64,000 nucleotides of DNA from Teredinibacter turnerae. Its GTDB lineage: Bacteria; Pseudomonadota; Gammaproteobacteria; Pseudomonadales; Cellvibrionaceae. Positions 26,317-34,870 of the stretch are shown here, piece by piece; within the stretch, counting starts at the first letter, position 1; every line of letters begins with the position of its first letter. The stretch spans positions 1 through 64,000 of the forward strand of contig NZ_CP149817.1 of assembly GCF_037935975.1 (NCBI RefSeq), given 5' to 3'. The translations under genes and the position numbers were made by a program. The notes beneath the pieces were generated by a model, which was not told where the DNA came from, made no database searches, and saw only the letters and a list, made by a program, of their open reading frames with translations.

Positions 26317-27162
26317 TTAAGAGTTTAGTTCTTCGCGAATGTATTTCAGGGAAAACGCCGATGTGTAGATATTTTCGTTCCACAACTCTGAGGGATTTTC
26401 GAGTTTAGATTTTGCTCGGCGGGAAATGGTGTTCAAACGCATAACCAGCATTGGCAGCTGGGGCTTGCTATCGCTTTTGGGGGCGCTGGACTCCGTGCAC
26501 CATACATCCTGTGTTGTTTCGTATTTTTCTGCGACTAAATCCAAGGTTTTTAGCACGGTATCGCTGTAACTTTTATGGGCGTCGTGAAACTGGGTTCGCG
26601 TTTTTTCAATGGCACGTTTTGCGTATTCATAGGGTTCCAGCTTGGTCTGGGAGGTAAAGCTTTTACCTTCTTTACCCCACTTCGGCATGCCGCTTTTGCC
26701 GCGCAATGCGTAATTTCCAGCCAGCCATACCCCGTTTTCGTAGTTATTTACGTTGTAGCCAATGTTGCCTTCGGCCATTCCATCGGTATGTAAAAATTCC
26801 ATTATGTCCGAATTTTTCAACGAGGCATTGCCAGGAATCAGGTGATGTGCCGCCGTTGTAACTTTGAGCGGTACGCTGCACTGTTGCGGCGGTGTGCTGA
26901 ACTCACGCAAGCCAATTTCCGCAGAAATTTGTTCATAGCCAGCAGCTTCTAAGGCTTTTGCAAGCTTACCCGAGCTATTTTTATGAGCGAGCCCGGTGTC
27001 GTCTACGCCCGACACCTCGTTGCTATCTTCGTCGAAATCGTCCACTAAGGTGTTTTCTTCGGTGGTCGGTTCCGGCGTGGCGTTACAAAACGCACAGGTA
27101 TTTTCGTCGTGATCCTCGTGGGACAGTTTCGAGAGTGAAATGGCTTCGCCGATCTGCGTCAT
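26317..27162 (-). CDS. AHH-family nuclease toxin
   Basis: The 281-residue protein carries TTAAHHLIPGNASL at about residues 103-116, the AHH signature of HNH-like toxin nucleases. A conserved GYNVNNYENGVWLAGN segment follows. The N-terminal ~85 residues are acidic and Cys-containing (CAFCNATP) without a PAAR, Rhs or signal sequence. Two Imm11-type genes follow immediately and a ketosynthase-like gene precedes by 35 bp. Such neighbours occur in type VI secretion effector loci, but no secretion-system gene lies in this window. Export route unknown. Confidence 0.75.
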   Translation of the reverse strand: MTQIGEAISLSKLSHEDHDENTCAFCNATPEPTTEENTLVDDFDEDSNEVSGVDDTGLAHKNSSGKLAKALEAAGYEQISAEIGLREFSTPPQQCSVPLKVTTAAHHLIPGNASLKNSDIMEFLHTDGMAEGNIGYNVNNYENGVWLAGNYALRGKSGMPKWGKEGKSFTSQTKLEPYEYAKRAIEKTRTQFHDAHKSYSDTVLKTLDLVAEKYETTQDVWCTESSAPKSDSKPQLPMLVMRLNTISRRAKSKLENPSELWNENIYTSAFSLKYIREELNS

Positions 27163-27197
27163 GCCTTGTTCCTTTTCTGTCTGCGAATACGGTTGAA

Positions 27198-28238
27198 CTA
27201 ACGCGCGGCAAGTACAGCACCGCGTGGGGTGTGGTCTGAGGAGCTGTAAATTAAAACGGCTCCCTGAATCTGATTTTCGAGCAACCCCTGGCAGGCCATC
27301 GCGATGCCCAGCGCACCTGTCGCCGCGCCACAGTCACCATAGCAGTCGGCCGGGTGTAGATGGGCGTAGCCCTCGCTGAATTGCGCGCTGTTGCGCATCG
27401 CCGCAACACCAAGCTCACGCGCCCAGTAAAGCTCGCCATTAAGGCTGCTTATCAGGGTCCTCACCTGGCTGCCATTGAGGCAGTCCAGAGCCTGCTTCCA
27501 CGCCTGATCGAGACCGGCGCCCAAGCAGGGTTGGTCGCTGTTGATATGCGCCTGCTCCAGCGCTCGGCCAGGCGCGCCAAGTGCGATTGCGGATTTGCTT
27601 AATGGCTGACGAGAAACCCGAAAAAATACGGCAGCTTCACCAGGGATAAACGCATTGGTCGCACTGCGGCTGGCGATACGGTTATGTGCCGCCAATACGG
27701 CGAGGCTGCGGTTGTCGAAAAAGGTGTCGCTAGCGCCGATGTATACGTGGTTATACTGACCCTGCTGCAGCATCTGATCCGCTTCTGCCAGGGCCTGAAA
27801 TACCCCGGCTCTGCCATACGGGAGTATTTTGTTCTGCGTCGGGTGAAGGCTAACGCCGGCCTGCTCCGCCAGGTACCGGGGTGCCTGCTGGGCAAAGTTG
27901 TTGCGCGTTTGCGCTGCCTCTGGCGCAACTACCCAAATGAGCGGCGCATCGAGCGCGCCACTGTCGCCGGCTAACGCCTGCACACTGGGTGCACTGAGCC
28001 GCAATACTCTCCGTTGCCGACTGGTGAGCCCCTCCATCAGCAGGGCGGCTGACAATGGCGGCAGCGCTGCTTCAGGTATTCTGGCGGCTTTAATACGCTC
28101 GTAGCCAGGTACCAGAAACAGGTCGTCGGCAAAGCCGCTAATTGACGCGCGCACCGCGTTGTAGGTGGTCGCCGCTGAATCGCCGAGGGGGGACAGTAAG
28201 CGAATGTTATCGAGGTAAAGCGATTTAACAATGGTCAT
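27198..28238 (-). CDS. ketosynthase-like (thiolase-fold) protein without catalytic Cys
   Basis: About 346 residues from ATG 28238. The frame is open to 28406, but MTIVKSLYLDNIRLLSPLGD gives a normal KS-type start. The thiolase fold is recognisable from HVYIGASDTFFDNRSL, FIPGEAAVFFRVSR and DCYGDCGAATGALGIAMAC. At the nucleophile position the sequence reads GRAGVFQAL where active enzymes have ACxSGxxAL, so condensing activity is unlikely. Thiolase-like proteins of this type are found near DUF2169/DUF4150 type VI effector genes, where their role is unclear. It lies upstream of the AHH toxin and is probably cotranscribed. Confidence 0.65.
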   Translation of the reverse strand: MTIVKSLYLDNIRLLSPLGDSAATTYNAVRASISGFADDLFLVPGYERIKAARIPEAALPPLSAALLMEGLTSRQRRVLRLSAPSVQALAGDSGALDAPLIWVVAPEAAQTRNNFAQQAPRYLAEQAGVSLHPTQNKILPYGRAGVFQALAEADQMLQQGQYNHVYIGASDTFFDNRSLAVLAAHNRIASRSATNAFIPGEAAVFFRVSRQPLSKSAIALGAPGRALEQAHINSDQPCLGAGLDQAWKQALDCLNGSQVRTLISSLNGELYWARELGVAAMRNSAQFSEGYAHLHPADCYGDCGAATGALGIAMACQGLLENQIQGAVLIYSSSDHTPRGAVLAAR

Positions 28239-28421
28239 TGTGGTGCGCACATCTCCGGTGGCATTGATTGCGCTCTCTCGCAGTGGCGAGCTGCGCGTGA
28301 GTCCCTGTTGTAAACGCCTATTGTGGCAGATAGTTTCTCTTTGCGAATGGAAGAATTTCACAACCCGCTGCCATTTCGCCGTTGGTGCAGGCTGTGGCCA
28401 GGGCAAGCCGCCATCTGCCAG

Positions 28422-29633
28422 CTAATGCGCGTGCGCGGGGCTGCGCAAATAACGGGGGAAGATCAATGCCGCAATACTCAGCAATACCAGCCCGCCACAT
28501 ACCGGCACACACAGCCAAAGCTGCGCTTGCCAGCCAAAGGTGAACAACACCCAACCCGCCACGAGTGATGCAATTGCCTGTAGCGCAAATACGGCAAAAT
28601 CGTTGGCCGCCTGCACTTTAAAGCGTTCGTTGTTGCGATAACTTTGCGGAAGAATACTGGTGCCGCTCAAAAACAGGAAGTTCCATCCCACGCCCAGAAG
28701 GACCAGCGCCCACCAGTAGTGAATCACATGGTGGCCAGTGAGCGCCACGGCGATTACCCCAAGATAGAGCGCGCTACCCAGCAACATCAGCGGTGCAGCG
28801 CCGAGTCGCTTCATCAGCCAGCCAGAGAAAATGGAAGGCAGAAACATGGCGACCAGGTGACTTTGGATAACCCACTTTGCGTCAGCGAGGCTGTGACCGT
28901 CCAACAGGTGCATACTGAGCGGTGTTGACGTCATTAAAAACACCATGACTGCGTAGCCCAGCGCAGAGACGCCCATCGAAAGTAAAAACACGGGTTGGCA
29001 AACTAAGCGCGCCAGTGGGCGCGGTGCTTCTTCGTATTGCTCCTGATGGCTGATGGTGTTTTGAAAGCGGCTAAACACCACGGCGCCAGCGATGATTAAC
29101 AACGCCATCAGGAGGAACGCGCCGAGGTAGTTTTCCATTTCTGGCAGTAGCCATGCCCCCAAGCTGACCAGCTCTGGGCCAAGTACCCCGGCGATTATGC
29201 CGGACAGCATAATAATTGCGAGCGCGGGACCGATATCCGCTGCGCTGGCGACACTTTCCATTGCGGCGAAACGAAAATGCTGAAAGAAGGCTGCGCTTGC
29301 GCCCAATACACCGGCGGCGGTAATCAGCAGGCCAAAGCTGGCGCTTGTGCTGGCAATCATGCAGAGCAGTATGCCCACCAAGCTCAGTACTACCCCGGCA
29401 AATCCGGCATGCTTACGGCCGAACTGCTGGTTAAACCAGGCCGCAGGTATAGTTGAAAGCGCGGTGCCCACAACTAACACAGCGAGCGGAAGGGTTGCCA
29501 TCGATGGGTCGGGCGCTATTTCGCTACTCAACAGGCCGCTCACCAGCACCATCAGGGGTAGCGCGCCTTGGGTGAGCGCCAAAGTGAGCGCGAGTACCCA
29601 TATATTGCGGGGAAATTGGAGTTTCATCAGCAT
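28422..29633 (-). CDS. MFS transporter
   Basis: An integral membrane protein of about 403 residues with 12 predicted helices. It begins MLMKLQFPRNIWVLALTLALT and has the MFS loop motif FNQQFGRKHAGFAG after helix 2. The central cytoplasmic loop contains HQEQYEEAPRPLARL. Substrate unknown. The start is taken at 29633 (29627 is equally possible) because the longer frame adds a non-hydrophobic basic leader. It lies upstream of the toxin cluster on the same strand with a 183-bp gap. Confidence 0.82.
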   Translation of the reverse strand: MLMKLQFPRNIWVLALTLALTQGALPLMVLVSGLLSSEIAPDPSMATLPLAVLVVGTALSTIPAAWFNQQFGRKHAGFAGVVLSLVGILLCMIASTSASFGLLITAAGVLGASAAFFQHFRFAAMESVASAADIGPALAIIMLSGIIAGVLGPELVSLGAWLLPEMENYLGAFLLMALLIIAGAVVFSRFQNTISHQEQYEEAPRPLARLVCQPVFLLSMGVSALGYAVMVFLMTSTPLSMHLLDGHSLADAKWVIQSHLVAMFLPSIFSGWLMKRLGAAPLMLLGSALYLGVIAVALTGHHVIHYWWALVLLGVGWNFLFLSGTSILPQSYRNNERFKVQAANDFAVFALQAIASLVAGWVLFTFGWQAQLWLCVPVCGGLVLLSIAALIFPRYLRSPAHAH

Positions 29634-29732
29634 CCGGCTGTACCTGCAAAAACGAAAAGTGCAGGTTATCACACCCCTGTAGGCTGATGGGTGAGCGCGC
29701 TGCAATACGCAGCGCGCAAACCGGATAGCGTA

Positions 29733-30806
29733 TTAAAATTTATCGGCCAGCACTTTTTCTTTAACAAAGCAATTTTTTTCTGGGTTGAAAGAGAAATTAC
29801 TGCAGTTTTCGTGTTGGACTTCAACAACATCGCCGAGTCGAACCTCGCTGGCGTCGGCCTTCTTGTCCAACTGAATCCATACATTATCCGGATCGGTCGC
29901 ATTGAGTATTTTGCCGGTTCCAAGTAATACCTTTTCTTCTCGTGCTTTCAGAGTGATTGGATCGTGAGTTTTTACGAATTTGTACACAGCAACCTCCGCG
30001 TTAGCGGCGGCACCTTTGCGCGCAGAAAAGGATGTTTTGAATATGTGCTTTTTCTTTTTAACCCGGTGATCGACAATCAATCCTTTCGGTGCAAAAGCAT
30101 TTTTTATTTCGGCCGCGTTGCGATCCAGCGCGGAGGCGATCGCCTCTTTAAACGTGAGATCGGTAGTTACTGTATCGCAGCTTGTAACGCCTTCGTAAAA
30201 ATTTTCAAACTCGTGATCAATAAAAAAAGCTTCGTCCAGTTGTAAAGGATCGAGCGAGTAAAGTTTTAAATCCAGGGTTAGATGTATTTTTACCTCGCAA
30301 CCGGGTTTTCCTTTTAAGCCGGATTCGAGTCGTTCACTGTCAGAATCGAACTCTTTACTCGCGTTGGCCGATACCAGTTTGCTGGTAATTATAAAATCCG
30401 CTTCATCAGCGTCGGCTGCAACGGGCTGCTGGTTTTTTTCGTAGCTGGTGAGTTTTTTTCTGAGCGTTACTGGCAATCCTGAGTCGATAATATCCACTCC
30501 GCTTTCAAACGCGACTTTGGTTAAGTTGCGACTGACGATTTCACCCAGATCAACATCGCTGTTGTCGATGGTTGGCGGCACATAAACGCGCATGCGTCGA
30601 TCATCCATTTGCGCTCGCTCCAGCGATTTGACAACTTTAAGGCGGGCTGCTTCCTGGTTCTCACCGCGAAACTTGGTTTTCACGTAGTCGTAGTCACCGG
30701 GGTTAACCGGTTTGCCAAACGGCTTGGGAAATGCGGATGTCGTTTGACTGAAAATTACTAAAGCTGTTGTTAACAGCAACCGGGAGAAAGTAGCACTCTG
30801 TTTCAT
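29733..30806 (-). CDS. exported protein of unknown function, CsgG-like features
   Basis: A 357-residue protein from ATG 30806 (AAGGATACACCT upstream) with signal peptide RLLLTTALVIFSQTTSA. The mature protein contains MRVYVPPTIDNSDVDLGEIV, then a beta/alpha pattern with DEADFIITSKLVSA. It ends with NATDPDNVWIQLDKK...VRLGDVVEV, a small beta-barrel-like module. The layout loosely recalls CsgG/FlgT-type periplasmic proteins, but this is a weak impression and no firm family can be named. It is transcribed leftward, alone. Confidence 0.55.
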   Translation of the reverse strand: MKQSATFSRLLLTTALVIFSQTTSAFPKPFGKPVNPGDYDYVKTKFRGENQEAARLKVVKSLERAQMDDRRMRVYVPPTIDNSDVDLGEIVSRNLTKVAFESGVDIIDSGLPVTLRKKLTSYEKNQQPVAADADEADFIITSKLVSANASKEFDSDSERLESGLKGKPGCEVKIHLTLDLKLYSLDPLQLDEAFFIDHEFENFYEGVTSCDTVTTDLTFKEAIASALDRNAAEIKNAFAPKGLIVDHRVKKKKHIFKTSFSARKGAAANAEVAVYKFVKTHDPITLKAREEKVLLGTGKILNATDPDNVWIQLDKKADASEVRLGDVVEVQHENCSNFSFNPEKNCFVKEKVLADKF

Positions 30807-31416
30807 AGGTGTATCCTTACGTGTATGAAAATTCGCTACGGCGAGGAATTTTCGAATTAGTTGGGGGTTGAACACATCGGTATTTGGCGTCCTGACCAGG
30901 TTTCGGATTTTGAGTGTGGCAATTATTTTTAGGCGGTGCAACACTGTGAAAATTTAACCGCTTCAGAGCGTTGGGGGAGTACGGTTTTTCGTCGCACTTT
31001 TTTACACTGGATGTCTTGCCGGTTTAAATATCGCTCTCGTGAGCGTATAGGGGAAATACAGAGAGTTGGCGTGAACGTTTCTGATAGATGGCGTGAAAGA
31101 TTTTTTAATTGAGTTTTAATGTGAATTTTTCACAAGAAAAATCGAATCGGAAAATACAGGTGACATCGCCAAAAACTTGAAAATCAATTGTGATGGCTGA
31201 ATTAAAGGGAATGTCGTGACGGTTACATTCCAACTGGAATAACTGAATGGATGTTTTCTAAAGAAACGTAATTTGCTATCGGAAATCTTGACAGTGCAGA
31301 AATATGCGAGGTAAGCGGTGTTAGGTGCCGGAATAACGGTGTTATTCGGATTTGGGAAGAGGCTAAAAGGTAGAGGGCATGGCGGGTACCGGTGCACCCG
31401 CCACGTCTGAACTTAA
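30807..31416. other. intergenic region with a hairpin terminator candidate
   Basis: 610 bp between two leftward genes. TGGCGGGT (31380-31387) pairs perfectly with ACCCGCCA (31396-31403) around 8 bases, 14 bp beyond the stop of the lipoprotein gene, so it probably ends that leftward transcript despite lacking a clear U tract. The remainder, A/T-rich around 31090-31140, should contain the promoter of the 29733-30806 gene. No reading frame looks real. Confidence 0.45.
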
Positions 31417-32277
31417 TTACTGATGATAAGTCTGCGATACGCCGCGATAAGTCAGGGTGTACTCGCCGCAACTGAAAAACTCGATGTCGGCTTCGTAGTT
31501 GTCCACTTCGACAACGATGTTTCCGCTACCAAGCTTGTTTTCGTCACAGAACAATACGCCTTCTGCTTGAATGTCGTAAGCTTCGCTGTCTTCTGCGTAA
31601 ACTTTACTGCTGAATCCGTACCCGTTCACGTCGTCGCCGTCGACACCGGCATTCTGAATACTATAGCTACTGTATAGATCGTTGATATAGGCGGTACACT
31701 TCTCTTCTTTATCGGGTTCTTTAACGCAGTCTTCACGGGTGCTCATCGCGCCCATTTCGTAGCCCGGTACGTCACTGGTGAACGTAAGGTCATACATATA
31801 AACGATGGTAAAGTCGTCCAGACTTTCGAAATATGAGTCGACAGTGGCAAGGCCATTATAAACAAATTGATAACCGCCGGAACTCAAACAATAGTCTTCG
31901 TAATTCACATCGACCCAAAATGAGTAAGGGTAAGTACTTTCGTCGGTGGAGTCGCTGGTTGACGTTGCCGTGCCACCACAGCTACCGACGGTCACATTTT
32001 CGTCGCTGGCTTTGGCCTGACTAAGAAATCGCGCGCTTGGCTTAGTTGAAGCCGAAGACACGCTTGGTACGCCGGTGAGCTGATTGACAATAATGCTCTT
32101 GGTGAGACTGACTGACGCTTCGGCAACGGTAATGGTTTCTTGATCCATGACCGGTTCGCCGCCGCCATTATTTTCATTATTAGTTGGTGTACCAGTAGAG
32201 CCGCTGTCGGAACTGCCGCCGCCACCGCAAGCTGTTAAAGTAAGGGCGAGTGCTAATGCGCTGAGTTTGTAAAACAT
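31417..32277 (-). CDS. acidic lipoprotein of unknown function
   Basis: The 286-residue protein begins MFYKLSALALALTLTACGGGG, a clear lipobox, followed by a Ser/Gly/Asn/Thr-rich linker (about residues 20-45) typical of surface-exposed lipoproteins. The mature part is acidic (pairs of Asp/Glu), with several Cys (GSCGGT, EDYCLSS, EDCVKEP, EKCTAY, LFCDEN, FSCGEY) that could form three disulfides. No family recognised. TACAGGGAGA precedes the start. It is divergent from paiB across 503 bp. Confidence 0.65.
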   Translation of the reverse strand: MFYKLSALALALTLTACGGGGSSDSGSTGTPTNNENNGGGEPVMDQETITVAEASVSLTKSIIVNQLTGVPSVSSASTKPSARFLSQAKASDENVTVGSCGGTATSTSDSTDESTYPYSFWVDVNYEDYCLSSGGYQFVYNGLATVDSYFESLDDFTIVYMYDLTFTSDVPGYEMGAMSTREDCVKEPDKEEKCTAYINDLYSSYSIQNAGVDGDDVNGYGFSSKVYAEDSEAYDIQAEGVLFCDENKLGSGNIVVEVDNYEADIEFFSCGEYTLTYRGVSQTYHQ

Positions 32278-32780
32278 ACAATATCTCCCTGTAGAAAATT
32301 CGCTGTTCGGTCAGTGCAAAGCCGGGACTGTTGCGCCGGGTTCTATAACGCTTAGCTGCCTGAAAGCTTGCTTGCTGACGTCGATCTAAAATTGGGTTGA
32401 GGCGTTGTTGCCTTAGAGCCACGTACGATTGCGGTGATTTTCAGTGCTTGAATTCAATCGAATTTAGGTTGGCTTCGAGTGCATTCAAACAACGCGAAAT
32501 GCGATCCGCTGGTATCAAAAGTGGCTCTGTAAAAAAAGAATTGTTAACCACAAACTGACACTAAACAGGGAATTGCAAAGAGCTCGCCAGACCAGCGCAT
32601 TAGCAATAAAAAAATTCGTTAAAGTTTCTTGGCAAGTATTCCCGAGGGCGTAATTTAAGGTATTCGCCACAGGGAATAAGTGGAATATTCACAGATTAAA
32701 ACACAATTAATTTTTGTAGCAGCTTAACCCGGGAGCCGCGTCGCGGCTGTTTTTAATGTCCTCTCCAGGAGACAATGCTA
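32278..32780. other. divergent intergenic region upstream of paiB
   Basis: 503 bp holding the promoters for the leftward lipoprotein gene and rightward paiB. The A/T-rich stretch 32520-32720 is the likely promoter zone. Apart from the hairpin near its right end (32734-32754) I saw no gene, repeat or recognisable operator. Confidence 0.35.
32734..32754 (+). terminator. intrinsic-terminator-like hairpin in the paiB leader
   Basis: AGCCGC (32734-32739) pairs with GCGGCT (32743-32748) around GTC, followed by G and five T (32750-32754). The sequence looks like a Rho-independent terminator but sits 26 bp before the paiB start, with no rightward gene upstream. It is therefore a candidate attenuator in the paiB leader. 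Confidence 0.55.
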
Positions 32781-33413
32781 ATGTATGTCCCCCCACCGTT
32801 TGCGGTAGCGTCTGAGCAACAGATTTGGGATTTTGTTCAGGCCAATCCATTTGCTACTCTCGTGTACCAGCGTTGCAGCCAGCTGGAAAGCGCGGCAATC
32901 CCTTTACGATTTTGCGAGCGCGGTGGTGAACGCTACCTGCAGGGCCACCTCGCTCGCAATAATCCGATGTGTGCCATTGACGCGAAGCCCTTACCGTTGC
33001 TGGCGTTATTTAATGGAGATGACCACTATGTCTCGCCCGGCTGGTACCCGCATAAAGCGCAGGACGCTCGTGTTGTCCCTACCTGGAATTACGCGCAGGT
33101 GCAAATACGTGGTGAGCTGTATTTTTATGAAGATGCGGACTGGAAGCTGGCGCATTTGCGGGATTTCGTATCTTATTTTGAGCAGTCAGTCGGTGGTGAT
33201 TGGCAAATAGATGACGCACCAGCGCCATTTATCGACCAGCTCTTGCAAGCGATAGTGGGGGTGGAAATCCGCGTTGGCACTGCGCTGGGCAAATTCAAAC
33301 TCAGCCAAAACCAATCTGAGCCAGCGCGGCGTGAGGTCGCCCGTAGGCTGTCAGAAAGAGGAAATGCGCTTGCGGTGCTCATGGCCAGCATGGATACGCC
33401 TGCGACAGAATAG
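32781..33413 (+). CDS. PaiB-family FMN-binding protein
   Basis: The 210-residue protein starts MYVPPPFAV, the family's standard beginning, and contains HLARNNPMC, VSPGWYPHKAQDARVVPTWNYAQVQI (about residues 75-100) and VGVEIRV...KFKLSQNQ near the C-terminus. These are the hallmarks of PaiB (FMN-binding split-barrel) proteins, described in Bacillus as negative regulators. ATG 32781 is preferred to ATG 32775 because the AGGAG at 32767-32771 is then at a normal distance. Its actual target here is unknown. Confidence 0.88.
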   Translation: MYVPPPFAVASEQQIWDFVQANPFATLVYQRCSQLESAAIPLRFCERGGERYLQGHLARNNPMCAIDAKPLPLLALFNGDDHYVSPGWYPHKAQDARVVPTWNYAQVQIRGELYFYEDADWKLAHLRDFVSYFEQSVGGDWQIDDAPAPFIDQLLQAIVGVEIRVGTALGKFKLSQNQSEPARREVARRLSERGNALAVLMASMDTPATE

Positions 33414-33455
33414 CCGGGTAGTGATGTTTTGTTGCCGTGGGCTGTCGTAGAATAG

Positions 33456-33530
33456 CCTCGCTGCCCGTCGGGGCGGCAGGCAGAGGTGTATCTCCCCTTC
33501 GGGCAATGGCGGTGCTTCCCTGTACCGCCT
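33456..33530 (+). ncRNA. three-hairpin leader upstream of the MFS gene (candidate)
   Basis: Three successive stems are visible: CCTC/CTGCC with GGCAG/GAGG (33456-33486, with a bulge), CCC-TTC-GGG near 33495-33503, and GGCGGT/ACCGCC (33508-33529). They lie 125 bp before the MFS start. It resembles a structured 5' leader, but I cannot match it to a known riboswitch class and there is no covariation evidence. Confidence 0.3.
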
Positions 33531-33542
33531 ATTAACTTCGCG

Positions 33543-33576
33543 ATTTTTATCGTCAAGTAATTTTTATCGTAAAGTT
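33543..33576. repeat. 17-bp direct repeat upstream of the MFS gene
   Basis: ATTTTTATCGTCAAGTA (33543-33559) is followed at once by ATTTTTATCGTAAAGTT (33560-33576): 15 of 17 bases match. It lies between the hairpin leader and the MFS start and could be a tandem operator. Confidence 0.5.
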
Positions 33577-33654
33577 AATAGTAACTGAACTCCCACTTTA
33601 TAAACTCAGCAATGCCGAACGACGCATCTCGGCAATTAACTCAGGTAGTCCGCT

Positions 33655-34857
33655 GTGAAAATCGATCGTGAATTTTGGCACAAGCCACAGAATCTGCTGT
33701 TGAGCATGACTTTTGTCATGTCGTTTTTATTCGCCACCTGGCAGGTGCTGCTCAATAACTTTGTTATCGAGCGCGCAGGATTTACCGGAGTGGAAATTGG
33801 CATTTTGCAGAGTTTGCGAGAGGTGCCAGGGTTTCTTGCCTTTACGGCGGTATTCGTCCTGTTTGTTTTGCGCGAGCAGACTTTTGCATTGTTGTCGGTG
33901 GCAACCCTGGGTATTGGTGTGGCTTTAACGGGGTTGTTCCCCTCCGCTACCGGCTTGTACTTGACGACGGTGTTAATGTCCATTGGATTTCATTACTTCG
34001 AAACCATGAACAAGTCGTTGACTTTACAGTGGGTTGATAAATCCACTTCGGCCCACTTTCTCGGCCGCGCACTTTCGGTAAAAGCGGTCGCCAGTCTATC
34101 GGCTTACGGCATTATTTTTGTGGCGATGGAGTGGGCGGGAGTTGATTACTTGTGGGTGTATTTGTTGGCTGGTATGGCGGGGCTGGTAGCAATTGCGGTT
34201 GTGGCGATAGGGTTTCCGCGCTTTAGCCCGGCAGTTGAGCAACACAAAAAACTTATTTTTCGCGGGCGCTACTGGCTTTATTACGCGCTGGTGTTTATGA
34301 GTGGTGCCCGGCGGCAGATATTTGTGGTTTTTGCCGGCTTTTTAATGGTGGAAAAATTCGGCTACAGCGTTGGTCAGATCAGCGCGCTATTTATTATTAA
34401 TTATGTTTTTAATTTTTTGTTTGCCGCAAAAATAGGAAGATTTATTGGCGTTATCGGCGAAAGGCGTGCGCTGTTGTTGGAATACAGCGCTTTAATTGTG
34501 ATTTTTCTCAGTTACGCGTTTGTTACCAATGCCACGGTCGCAGCAGGGCTTTACGTGGTCGATCATTTGTTTTACGCGTTTGCGATAGCCATTACCACCT
34601 ACTTTCAGAAAATCGCAGATAAGGCCGACATCGCCGCAACGGCCAGCGTGAGCTTTACCATCAACCATATTGCTGCGGTGGTTATACCCGCATTATTGGG
34701 TATTCTCTGGGTGACGTCGCCGGGAGCGGTGTTTTTAACCGGTGCCTGTTTTGCGGTTATTTCGCTGATTCTTTCGCTGAACATTCCGTCGCGACCGAAA
34801 CCTGGCAACGAGGTACTTGTTGGGCATGTGCGTTCGGCGCTGGCTCCGAAGGCCTAA
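33655..34857 (+). CDS. MFS transporter
   Basis: A 400-residue integral membrane protein with 11-12 hydrophobic helices (for example LLLSMTFVMSFLFATWQVLL, LLSVATLGIGVALTGLF, AAVVIPALLGILWVTSPGAV). The pattern FTGVEIGILQSLREVPGFLAF after helix 1 is typical of MFS helix 2. It starts with GTG (GTGAAAATCGATCG), without a strong ribosome site; ATG 33706 is possible but would delete the cytoplasmic N-terminus. Substrate unknown. It converges on the large sensor gene with only 13 bp between. Confidence 0.8.
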   Translation: MKIDREFWHKPQNLLLSMTFVMSFLFATWQVLLNNFVIERAGFTGVEIGILQSLREVPGFLAFTAVFVLFVLREQTFALLSVATLGIGVALTGLFPSATGLYLTTVLMSIGFHYFETMNKSLTLQWVDKSTSAHFLGRALSVKAVASLSAYGIIFVAMEWAGVDYLWVYLLAGMAGLVAIAVVAIGFPRFSPAVEQHKKLIFRGRYWLYYALVFMSGARRQIFVVFAGFLMVEKFGYSVGQISALFIINYVFNFLFAAKIGRFIGVIGERRALLLEYSALIVIFLSYAFVTNATVAAGLYVVDHLFYAFAIAITTYFQKIADKADIAATASVSFTINHIAAVVIPALLGILWVTSPGAVFLTGACFAVISLILSLNIPSRPKPGNEVLVGHVRSALAPKA

Positions 34858-34870
34858 ACCGCCTAAAGTC

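Noticed and set aside
25062-28238. Complete type VI secretion or Rhs locus
   Set aside because: Only a toxin, immunity genes and a thiolase-like protein are present; no VgrG, Hcp, PAAR, Rhs or DUF2169 sequence is visible in the window.
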